Program-made: the position numbers and the translations under genes | In this document: piece after piece, positions 1 through 11,000 of the stretch | Layout: each line of letters opens with the position of its first letter | How positions within the stretch are numbered: position 1 is the first letter of the stretch | The notes under the pieces: generated by a model | Told to the model about the DNA's origin: nothing | Databases searched by the model: none | The model's input: only the letters and a program-made list of their open reading frames with translations | Source of the DNA: Uranotaenia lowii | Taxonomy: Eukaryota; Arthropoda; Insecta; Diptera; Culicidae | Reading direction: 5' to 3' | Length of the DNA: 64,000 bases | Assembly: GCF_029784155.1 (NCBI RefSeq) | Contig: NC_073693.1 | Coordinates: 183,169,802 to 183,233,801 of the forward strand

Positions 1-2698
1 TGAATCAAGAGCATTATGTTATTTGGAACAAAGAAAAAGTTTTGATTCAAAGGAAAGCATTTCTTTGAAACAAAAGAAAATGCATTTGAATCAAAGGAAT
101 TTTTATTTGTCCCAAAATCAAAGGAAAAAATCCCTTGTTTTTGCGGCACTTTCCTTTGAAACTAATTTCTTTTTTTCTGCGTGTACTGCCACCTTGCATC
201 CCAAGTGCAATAGTGATGACGTTTTAGTGAGTGAAGTGCAACTGGTACCGGAACTGTCGGTGAACTTAATATCGGTAAACCAGATAGTAAAAAAAGGATA
301 TTCCGTTATTTTTGCGAACTCTGGGTGCAAGATAGTGAACAGCGATGGTGAAGTTGTGGTCACTGCTAACCGCGAAGATGATCTGTTTCGTGTTGAGCAA
401 AAACGGGATTCTAGTGCTCTAACATGTTCGTCTGCCGGAAGTCTTAGTATGTGGCACAAGAGACTTGGACACTTGAACAATGACAATGTAAAAAAGTTTG
501 CCACCGGTTTAGTGAACGGAATTAAAATTGTCGGACAAAACGATAAAAGTGATTGTGTTGTATGCCCAATGGAAAAACATTGTAGGCTACCGTTCGGAAA
601 AACGGGTTCACGCGCGTCGAGTTTGCTCGAATTAGTCCATACGTGGTCCGATGGAAGTGACATCAATAGGTAAAAGTCGGTATTATCTAGCCTTTGTGGA
701 TGATTTTTCTCGCAAAATGTGGGTTTATTTTTTGAAAACAAAGACTGAGACGGAAATGCTTAGTGTCTTTAAAGTTTTTCACGCGATGGCGGAACGCCTC
801 TCGGGACAAAAACTGAAAACCCTCCGCAGCGACAATGGCAAAGAGTTTGTTAACGCCTGTTTGAGAATTATCTGAAGAAGAATGGGATCCAACATCAGAA
901 GTCGAACGCATACACGCCGGAACAGAACGGAATGGCGGAGCGAGCCAATCGTTCAATAGTGGAGCGCACAAGATGTATGCTGCATCAGGCAGGGCTGGAG
1001 AAGTCGTTTTGGGCCGAGGCGGTCAATACCTCTGTGTACCTGATCAACCGGTCCCCGACCCGCGGACATGATTCGACCCCTGAGGAGATCTGGACAGGCA
1101 AAAAGCCGGATTTGTCGAACATCAGGATTTTCGGCACAAGAACTATGATTCAAATTCCGAAACAACGACGTAGGAAGTGGGATTCAAAATCTCACGAGTG
1201 TATTCTGGTCGGCTTCGACGAGCTCACGAAAGGGTATAAGCTCTATGACCCGAAGTCGCGGAAAGTGTTCGTAAGCCGAGAAGTGACCTTCATTATGAAG
1301 GTGCCCCGAAAATCGCAACCCGCAAACAAGGAACTGTGGTTCTACTGGATTTCGACGAAGAGGTGTCACTGGGCCCAACAGCGAAAGTTGGAGATCGGCA
1401 GGAGGAAGTCAACGAAGAAACTGACGACGAGGAGTTCTTTTCTGATGCCACAGAAACTTTTCGTGGCGACATCAGTGACGACGAAGTATTCCGAGGTTTC
1501 GAATCTGACGCAGTGACTTCCGTGCTCCCGCCGCGCAAATCGTCAAAACCACCTCAGTCACAGGTGTTGAGGCGAAGCGGTAGGGAGCACGTACTTCCAC
1601 GTAAGTACAAGTTCCGAAGAAAGGTCTTTTAATTCTTTGCAGCAAACTGGTCCGAACGCAATCGATCATGATGGCGAAAATTTGGCTGACCCTGTAGCTG
1701 AATCCAAGGTCAATTTCGGCGAGGTGGCTGCATCGTCATTCGCCGGCCAAAAGGAGATCGAAGACGACCCGGTTTCTCACCAGGAAGCGCTTTCCAGAGG
1801 AGGCGCCGAATGCTGGACGAAGGCAATGCGTCAAGAATATCAGGCACTTATTCGGAACAACACATGGACTTTGACCGAGTTGCCACCTGGTCGCAAAGCG
1901 ATCAAATGTAAATGGGTTTTTAAAACCAAGCACGACGCAAATGGCAACATCGACCGACACAAAGCCCGCTTAGTAATAAAAGGGTACTCGCAACCCGGGG
2001 GGGTCGACTATGACGAGACTTATTCCCCAGTCGTGCGTCACAGCTCGTTACGGTACTTGTTCGCCTTAGCAGCGAAACATGATTTGTCGGTGGAACAGAT
2101 GGATGCGACGACTGCATTCCTGCAAAGCGAGCTCAAAGAAGAAATCTTTATGGAGCAGCCTCCGTGCTTTCAAGATGCCGACCGAACCAAGGTGTGCCGC
2201 CTAAACAAAGCACTGTATGGCCTAAAGCAGTCAAGCCTGACGTGGAACTGCAAACTTGATACAGCTTTGAAAAAGCTGGGACTCAAACCTTCGAAGTACG
2301 ACACCTGTCTCTACTATCGTCTAAACGGTTGAGAAATGTTGTTTGTAGCAGTTTACGTTGACGACGTAGTTCTTTTCTCGAATGACGACAACCTGAAGAA
2401 CGAAGTCAAGTCCAAGCTAAAGTCCATGTTCCAGATGAAGGATTTAGGAACAGCTAGCTGTTGCATAGGAATCCGAATAACCCGTACGGACAGTACCATT
2501 TCCCTCGACCAGGAACCGTATATTGAATCCCTGCTCGCTAGATTCAACATGCAAAATTGTAAGGCCGTGTCAACACCGATGAACACAAGTGAACGCCTGG
2601 CGAAGGACATGTCGCCGAAGACGACCGAGGAAATTGACAGGATGAAGAACGTTCCTTATCAGGAGGCTGTGGGAGCACTCATGTACTATTCGCTGTGA
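1..2698 (+). mobile_element. Decayed Ty1/Copia retrotransposon, partial pol
   Basis: Pol relic with Copia domain order. A protease C-terminus with a LISVNQIVKKG segment lies near 205-330. The GAG-pre-integrase zinc region (WHKRLGHLN, CVVCPMEKHC) lies near 450-590. The integrase core (FVDDFSRK, RSDNGKEF, TPEQNGMAERANR) spans about 670-1300. The reverse transcriptase (KCKWVFKTK, QMDATTAFLQ, ALYGLKQ, then YVDD at about 2353) spans about 1830-2690. It is broken by frame changes near 650, 880 and 1310-1640 and by an in-frame stop just before the YVDD block. Coding similarity ends near 2690, before RNase H, and no LTR, gag or primer site is seen. Bases 1-170 carry repeated CAAAGGAAA-type motifs that I cannot assign. 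It lies in the C2CD5 intron upstream of the first visible exon. Confidence 0.9.
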
Positions 2699-4220
2699 CA
2701 CCTATGATTACCTTTTTTCAAAATGTTGCACATCGGTGCTGTTCATAACCGACATGCGTTGATACGGTTGATACTGCTCGGATGTCATTTTGGGCTGACG
2801 TGTTGGCCGATTGGAAAATGCAGAGTGAATGTTCAAATATGTAGTACTGAATAAACCCATTAATTTAAAAAGTTCTTCCTGAAAATGTGAGTTTTTAGCT
2901 TAGTAAAACTAATGGTATCATCTAATAAATATAGAATGTGAAATGGGATTTAGAACTCTTTATTTCTCATCTGAGTTCAGAGTCTGAAGTCTGAACCTGA
3001 ATTCTGAATCTGAATTCATAAATCTGAATTCTGAATCTAAATTTAAAGTTAATTTGATCTTGATCAGAATTCCAAATCTGTATTTTAAATGTGAACTTTT
3101 TCGTCGTATCCGAAGTGTTCGGATCTTTTTGAGAGATACACTTTTATTTGCAGCGACTTGTTATTTTAATGCGGCTCAAACTAAAATTACAATTTCTGTT
3201 AGTTAAGCAGTTGATAAAAGGTTGAAAATATACTCACTAATTCAGTGTTTTCTTCACCTCGTGCAAAGCGATAAATTATTTATACGAGTTGTTTTTGGTC
3301 CTTTATAGCGATTCTTCTGTTGGTAATATTCAAATGACTATAAACGGAACTTGTAACAAACTGTATATTAGAAATTTTAATAAATCGAAATCACCACGCA
3401 GCTAACACGTTTCGAAAATTATTGATCTGACGTTTTCCTATTCTTATTTTCTAAATAAAACTAGCCCTGCCTTGACTTAGTAGACTGGTTATTGAGGAAC
3501 ATTACCCAGTGGTGTTGACACCAAGCTTGACCTCATGACTGGATTAGATTTCCAGATGAATTCTCTTGTAATTAGGTAATCACGTTTATTCTCTGCTTTT
3601 GCTATTTTTCTTCACTGTACATTATTTACTCTGTGGCAATTGACTGCTTAAATTCCACTTTTATTACTATGTTATTTTTAATTTGTTTGGGATAGGAGGG
3701 TAATGTGTGGACGGTTTAAACCGTCACTTGATAATTCGCCATGAGCGTGCATGTCGGTCAGTCAGCCATCGGCAAAACGGCCTAATTTGTTTTTTTCGTG
3801 TAGGACCAAAGGACGTATAACTCAAAAGCAAAACAAAAAACGGCCGGTCAATCGGGCTAAACTCCTTTTCATTTAGAATATGTTATCTGGACAACGTATT
3901 CTAGATGTGAATACAAATTTAAAGTTGTTTTCCTTACTTTTATAGTCGTTTTCGCTAAATCTCGATATTTCACGCGAGTATTTTACTATCGGAATTAAGG
4001 TTTAAAACAAATTATTAAATAATAATAATAATTTATTCATTGAAATTACGGTAGCCTTAAAGTTTTATGTAACTATTGCACAAGGTCAAGGAAATAATTC
4101 AGGAAAAATTCAGAATGCAGATACGGAATCTAGATCTGTGCACAATACTTTAAACGAAATTTGAACTCATATTGAACCCATTGTAAGAAGCCTTCCAAAG
4201 TTGTTATAATTCCATTCCTA
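2699..4220. other. AT-rich intronic stretch without recognisable features
   Basis: No coding similarity, tRNA-like box or clear inverted repeat was found by eye. There is a run of TCTGAA-type short repeats near 2970-3040. Part of the C2CD5 intron upstream of the first visible exon. Confidence 0.5.
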
Positions 4221-4250
4221 GTGATTTGCGAAAATTCAAAATCAAACATG

Positions 4251-4315
4251 TATGTATGTATGTATGTATGTATGTATCCACCTTGGGTTTGCGGCAGCGC
4301 CGCGGTTATGGCCAA
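4251..4315. repeat. TATG microsatellite plus GC-rich repeat tail
   Basis: A run of TATG/TGTA units is followed by a GC-rich motif containing CCTTGGGT and GGCAGCGCCGCGG. The same arrangement recurs at 5382-5450, so this is a dispersed repeat rather than a simple microsatellite. Confidence 0.6.
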
Positions 4316-5381
4316 AAAAATAACCCACGCGTCCATTTTGGCTACCATGCAACACAGTTATAACCTCTCAATGAGACTTTTAAGGGAATAGAATCGCAAG
4401 CAGAGGCACTTACGGTATCCAGGGTATAAGTGGAGTAGTCTCGAGAAGCTATTACCATATTGTTGACTAACCAAAATAGCATGTAAATTATAATCCCGCC
4501 CCCAAGGCTTCCGAAAAAAGAGTGCGTCCTTATTTTACAAAAAGTAATCAAATACTATCTTTTTCTCAACCATGCCAAATTCCCTTGACATAAATTGGGA
4601 AACGTCCAGTATTCGAAACGGGTAACGAGCACATACCGCTACCTGCTCCTTTTGCAAAACGAAGATACCCTGATGCCCCGAACCAATTTAAATAAAATAA
4701 ATATACAGTTATAATATAATATAATATAACAAACTATAATTAAATATAATGCAATGTATAAAATACTTCAGTATAATATAAATAATAAGATCATTTGATG
4801 CTTTGTAAAACAATGATGAAAATATAGCTCACACACTCCTGGTTAAAAATAATGAAAAATTGCAATATCAACTTAGATATGATACTTTTTAATCTGATTA
4901 ATAATCGAATAGTAACAAGCTGAAAATTAAAAATCCCAGCGAACAAGTTCTGAAATGAAGGGTAAATCAATTACGGAAAATAAGTAGACTTAAGCTAAAG
5001 AATAAATAGTACGTAAATAATAAAAAAAAGTTGTACAGTTTGCCATCATAATATTTTTTATATTTATGATGCCTTTTATTTTGGAATAGAATTGGATAGT
5101 ATGAGAAAACCGAAAAAAAAATCTGCAGAATTTTCTACTTTTTTGTAATTTAAAAACATATACTGAGGATAGAAAGTACACTAATATGACTAACCAATAT
5201 TGAACATAGCTCTCCTTTCCAAAAGTGATGTTAAGCTGAAAAAGAAATATGATTGAACATGATTGTAATATCATAAATATTACCAATGGTTCTATCATGG
5301 AACTAAATTTAAAATCAGAGTTTAACTGAATTCCAGGAAAATTTTAATTTCAATGTTAAAAATAATTTTTGAAACATGCTA

Positions 5382-5450
5382 ATGTATGTATGTATGTATG
5401 TATGGTAGCCCCCTTGGGTGCACTGTTGCACCGCAGCTGTGGCTTCTCCA
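5382..5450. repeat. Second TATG microsatellite with related GC-rich tail
   Basis: TGTA units are followed by CCCCTTGGGTGCAC and GCACCGCAGCTGTGGC. The order and spacing match the copy at 4251-4315 with diverged bases. The element family was not identified. Confidence 0.6.
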
Positions 5451-6076
5451 TCTTCGAGAATGTTTTGAGGAAAAACATATGATTAACATAATATAAAACA
5501 ATACAATTACAATATGAATAAGTATGAAATACATGTAATAAAACTAAACGAATTATAATATATATTGTAAACATGTTCAAAAGATTTTATGATCCTTCTG
5601 GCTCTGAAAAACTAAATTCGGTAAACTATTATTTTCATCGGATGGATACAATCAATGTCAATGATTAAGATCAATTAAAGTTGAAATTATATAGTACGTA
5701 TTTTGAAATTCATATGTCGAGATCCAATAAAATTAGAGTTAAAATCAAGAAATTTCTGCGCTGGAGAACTCGATGATTTACATGGTGAGGCCTGAAATCT
5801 TAGATATACATTAAAATATATAGAGCTTTTGAATAGTATTGTTAAATAAAGATAAATAACTCTATAAAAAAAGATTAATTAGCATATTTTAATGGCCATT
5901 TTGTTGGCAAGATTTAGTATTCTCAATCATTTTGGATTTATTAAACATAAGACCACAGACAGCAAAATAAATAAGGGACAAAAATACCTGCAATAATGTA
6001 TATAATAATAAACAGAATAAATAAGTATGTATATTGTAACTGAATAAGCAATATGAGAATAAAAATTAAATAATTT

Positions 6077-6140
6077 CCTGTTTTTGCGTATCATCCTTGC
6101 GCAGGGGTCATGCTAATCCAAAATTGTTCCAATTTTGGTG
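6077..6140 (-). pseudogene. U6 snRNA pseudogene
   Basis: Read on the minus strand, it contains AAAATTGGAAC, GATTAGCATG and CCCCTGCGCAAGGATGA followed by ACGCAAA. These are the conserved central and 3' blocks of U6 spliceosomal RNA in the right order. The 5' stem-loop of U6 is not recognisable upstream. The normal GATACAGAGAA region (ACAGAGA box) is replaced by an unrelated AATTTTG. It is therefore a diverged, non-functional copy, probably retroposed. An AT-rich stretch follows the 3' side. Confidence 0.8.
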
Positions 6141-6959
6141 TCCAGCCAAAGAGAGGACTGAAGAAGTCAGTTATTATCGGCAAAAATAAAAATAATAGAG
6201 CATATAAAACAAGTATTTGAACACTGGTCGAAGGAACTGGGTGTTGATGCTGGACCTATTAATTAATAAAACAATGAAATACCAAAACAAATAAATAAAA
6301 ATAAAACTATAGTCAAAATAAAGAAAATAACTCGATTTTTTTTTTCAATAAAACATTTGTAAAGAATCTTTACTAGACACGATTATGAGAACAAACTTAC
6401 CAAAATTTTAATGGCTGAAATCAAGCAATGGAAGATTATTAAACAAAAGAAAATTAATGAGAACACTATTAGTTTTGCCATTTAGAAAAAAAAATCAAAC
6501 AAGGTAAATAAGACCATCAATGGTTAATAAGTACAGAGGCGAATCTACCAAGCATTCTGTAATAAACAAAACTAAATTAAGATCCATCTCGAAGCTGGAA
6601 GATATAAACATAAAAGATTATTTATTAAATGTAAGTCGTTGTCGTACATTCCTCATTTAAAAAAGCTTAGTCTTACGTCAAACCAAGCATTTGCGATTTT
6701 TTTTAATATTTAATTGTAATAAACTGATATAGTTATGAATGAAATAAAAGCATTTGAGTCCATAAGTGATTGAAAATAAGAACGCAATGAAATAATTGAA
6801 ATATGTAGCGTTGAGCATTACGATTCACCTGACCCATATCTACCAATAATTTCAAAGACTACACTGTTTTTTTTTCAATTGAACCTTTCTAACAAATGAA
6901 TGAACAACGCTACCACTTCAATTGGAATTTCCTCACCAAATTAGATTCTTCTGCTTCCT

Positions 6960-7671
6960 CCAGTCTGAACACGTTCAGACTCGCTTGCATGCGTGGTGGT
7001 TGCAGTGGTTGACTTTGCGATGAACTCAAGCGCTCCCTCGCATTGCACATACACATAAAACTTGGGTTCATTCAGCGCCTCCCTACACTACCATCATTAT
7101 CAAAATACACAAGCGAAAATTCACTTCGCGTCTCGCGCACTACGAAACTGGATTTCATTTCTCCGTGTTACCTTTTCTTTTACCGATCAAACCCATACAA
7201 GATTAGTTTTCTCATCAAGTTTACACAACAGCTTTGGTTTACACACAAGCCCTCAATCGTACAACGCTACTTTGTGGGCAGACATTTTTTTTCCCATTCC
7301 GACATTGGACAACTAAACTATATGAATCTAAAAGCAACAACATATTCTCGGCGATACTTTTCGGAGCGACACTTATCTAGCTTATCTCTATCACCCAATA
7401 TCTTCATTCAATCGGTACCCAATATTTTTCATTCACTCAAGATAATAGCCATTTGCGAAACCATTGCCGTGGAGAACTTTTTCACGAAAATCCATGCACT
7501 TATTTCTCCCAAATCTATTTCCCCATTTTCACATTTTTTTTTCACAATCAAACATATGCAAACACTTCAGAAACACTGCGAGGCTGTTAAAAAATTATTA
7601 ACCACGACGATACTCCGCGAAACGAAACAGCTAAATACACGACCGCTCCCGACGAACGCGTACGACAGAAT
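6960..7671. other. CpG-richer segment, no supported gene
   Basis: Base composition rises in GC and CpG compared with the flanks. Open frames on the plus strand here have biased, unstructured composition and no recognisable domain. It forms the right end of the segment bounded by the 31-bp direct repeats and could be the 5' region of a minus-strand retroposon (inference). Confidence 0.3.
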
Positions 7672-7881
7672 GTGATTTGCGAAAATTCAAAATCAAACAT
7701 GTGTAAAAAAGGTTTTCAATCTAATATTAGTTTAAATTTCATCACTCAACCATTTCCACTTGAACTGAAGTGTTTAGTTATCCTCAACATATTTTTAAAG
7801 TTCAGTTCACCTGACGTATACATATGTACATAAGTTTATATTCAATTTAATACTTATAATGATAATATTTTGTCGTTTCAG

Positions 7882-8066
7882 GTCCAACGTAAAATTGGTT
7901 TAAAAGCCATAGATTTAGGTGCCAATGCCATTATCGGTTATACACAGTGTTTCGATTTAGAAGGAGATGTTGGTGTTGTGGCCCGTGGTATCGGTACTGC
8001 AGTTACTCTTTCTAAAATCATAGCAAATCAAGCAACTGCAGCGTTGGATACAGTGCTCGCTGAAGA
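7882..8066 (+). CDS. C2CD5: C2CD5 exon a (first exon in window)
   Basis: The acceptor is TTTTGTCGTTTCAG, so the exon opens in phase 0 with VQRKIGLKAIDLGANAIIGY and runs through the CFDLEG and RGIGTA motifs of the YbjQ-related domain. The donor is uncertain. Cutting after 8066 (before GTTGAG) leaves two bases and joins the next exon in frame. Cutting after 8071 (before GTATAT) leaves one base and gives an early stop at the next exon. I chose 8066 for frame. A small unseen exon in the 8.2 kb intron is the alternative. Confidence 0.88.
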
Positions 8067-11000
8067 GTTGAGTATATACTTTTATAAATTAAATTTTTTT
8101 GGATCTTACCAGAACCTTATTTGGGTTTCACACTGATGAGCACAAGAAATGTGTTAGTCTTGAGTCCGAGTTCAAGAAAGACAAATTTAAAATGACAAAA
8201 GTTTTTACATGTGCATTATACTTGGGAAGTTTGGAAACTTGTTTGAAAAATATTGAAAATTACATCTGTGTGAAATAACGGTCTTCGATAATTCAATATC
8301 TTATACAGACTGATTACTTATTCTATGCTTAAAACTATCCATACTAATATTAATAGGTGGTATGTGTTAAAGTGCAATCTCTGGCAGCACTGTTATTGAC
8401 CTAATGTAAAGCCTAGTCCACACTAGGAGACGGTTCGTCTCGAGACGGTCTCAGCGTCTCCCATTTTCTTCGGGAGACACTGAGACCGTCTCAGGTTTCC
8501 AACAACAACAACAGACAACAAAGTTCGTCTCATAACAAAAATCGCAGTTCATGTTGCCTAGTGTGGACTAGGCTTAAAAGTCAAATACTTTTCCCTCCTT
8601 TATTTACAGCCATGTTTGGCATCGCTCCTCAGATTAGCCCGTTCAGGAGCGTGTAGTTTTTTCGCTGTGCTCTTCCCAAACGAAGTATCTTTAAAAAATG
8701 CTCAGTTATCTACAGAACGACCACGCGTCCGGCGTCCACCCAAGTGTGGGCAAGAGAAGCAAACAAACTGATGAAGTGTGTTCTCGCGTTCAGATAAACT
8801 CGTTCGCATATCGGCGAAAAAGACACTTCACAGAAAACTCGGTTTGTCTTCATCGGTTGCGTCTGGATCGAAGTTTCGAAGTCGTCTGATACAAAACATC
8901 AATCTAGCGGAACCAAATTAATAGTGCCCAAGGTAGACAAGATAGATTGCTAGTATCTTCGACAACATTGTTCAGTATAACAACGCATATTTTGTATGTT
9001 GGTTATTCACCATGGGTGCACGGACTCATCGCAGTTTCTGCCTAAGTATGTGCTCACATGCATTCTTTAAATAATTAAGTTCGACAAATCTCCAATGGTA
9101 CACCATACCCGGACCCCATGGCTTCGTATGAACTGTTATGGCATGAATGTTTTGTGTTGATGTAGGTTTATTCTGGAAGAACGAGTCAATCAGGTGGGCT
9201 AGTTTACTTACAGGTATTCCGGCATCCGTGTATATATCTGGCCAGCTGATTGAAAATTCTTAATATATAGTCAGTTATATAAGGAAACACACATCTTACC
9301 TGTCGGCCACTTAAGGGATTCGAAACCAAAAGTTTTCTTGTCGATACCGGAAATCGAACCCAGTACGCCTGGCATACCAAAGCCAGACTCGCGTTAGCCT
9401 ATCCGCTAGATCTCATACGCGATTTATTGATGTAATTTTACATATCAAAATAAAGTTGAATCCTTAACAGCACTGAATTCTATTGAGACAAATATTACTT
9501 GACACGGAACGCGATTATTTGATATAAATTTACATCACATATGATGTAATTAGAAAGAAGCATCATATATGACGAAATTTTCAGTACGAATTGAATATTA
9601 CACGTTTTAAATATTTACATGTCTTCCAAATTATACACGTCTGTTGAAGTTTACAATCGTGTAATATTCAACTCGCACTGAAAATTCCATCATATCTGAT
9701 GCTTCTTTTTCATTACGTCATATGTGATGTAATTCTACAAATTTATTTGAACACACAAAATTATCAACAGCACAGAATGAGAATTTTCTTAAAATTACAC
9801 GACGTGGAATGTTATATGGACATTTCAATTAAATGTAAATTACATTACACTGAATGCAATGTATCATGTAAAAAAACAGCCTGTCAAAGCTGGCCCACAC
9901 AAAAGTAAACCAAGTGTTGCGTCAAGTCGTGCACCAAAGCAATTAGTCGAAAGTTGCTTTGAAGAAGTTTCCACGTTTGTAAGTTAGTGGATACTGTTGG
10001 TTTATTCTTTGCGGCGCTACGGCAGCGGACCCACAAGATGCAACTCTGTGAGCGGCATCCCGTACATAATTGTCCTTCGAAGATGGTAATCCGAAAGAGT
10101 TGCTGACGAAATATGCAAATATTTTCGAATTTATTTAGTGTACCTATGTTATACATATTCTAATGCCTTCGAAAATTTTGGTTCTTTAGGCGGTGAAAGA
10201 CAATGTAGTGTTCATAGAATCAGATTTTTAACAAATAAATGATTTTTATTAAAACCAAATTGATTTTAATTTAGAGATGAAAATCCGCCATTAAATTGGT
10301 TCGCTTTTGCGTTCCCAGAAGTTACTAAAAAGTAAACCAAAAAAATATCCAAAAATAATAAATATTAGTTTACTAATATATAAAACGTTCGCATCAAAAA
10401 TATCAAATCGAACTTACCATTTCGGAGATGACAATAACATTTAACTTTGAAGGAAAACTACACACTACGAAAATCTGTAAAATCACATCACATGTGATGT
10501 AAATAAAAAGAAGCATCATATATGACGGAATTTTCAGTCCTTGTTGGAAATAACATGTCATTAAATTTTTGCTACCTGTAAAATAAAAAATGATGTAAAA
10601 TTTAGAAACGTGTAAAATAAAAATGAGTTTTTTTTTGTAAATTCTTTATTTGAAATGGCTCATACCTTTAGGGTTTAAGGAGCCAAACTCGTTTTATTTG
10701 ATTACAATTGTGTGCTTATATCTAGTTCACTTTTAAAGAAAAAAGAAAATAGATAGGGAAATATGAAAATAAAAAAGAATTATAGACGAAGATCGATAGC
10801 TTTTAGAAAAAGGTAGATTTAGAACATGTAGTCCAAATCTAGCACAGCATACGTCTCTCACTGGAACATTAGGTGGTTTTCCTCGGGCCCGAAGAGAGTC
10901 TATGAAATTCGTTCTAGCGACAAAATGGACCTCACACGACCAAACAATATGCTCGATGTCATGGTAACCTTGGCCGCAACCAGAGTGCCTCCAGTAGGGT

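Larger units (their letters stand above)
4221..7702. repeat. 3.4 kb segment flanked by 31-bp perfect direct repeats
   Basis: The same 31 bases, beginning GTGATTTGCGAAAATTCAAA, occur at 4221-4251 and 7672-7702. The left copy is followed by a TATG microsatellite. The right end of the enclosed segment (about 6980-7671) is more GC- and CpG-rich than its surroundings. This fits an insertion with a long target-site duplication. If so, a minus-strand retroposon with a TACA-type tail would place the GC-rich part at its 5' end. I recognise no coding domain inside, so the class is unknown. The interior 4320-7040 is AT-rich and otherwise unassigned except for the U6-like pseudogene. Confidence 0.5.

Noticed and set aside
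7043..7675. 210-codon open frame on the plus strand
   Set aside because: Biased composition, no domain, no upstream signals, and it lies in the CpG-rich end of the segment between the 31-bp repeats; likely chance openness.
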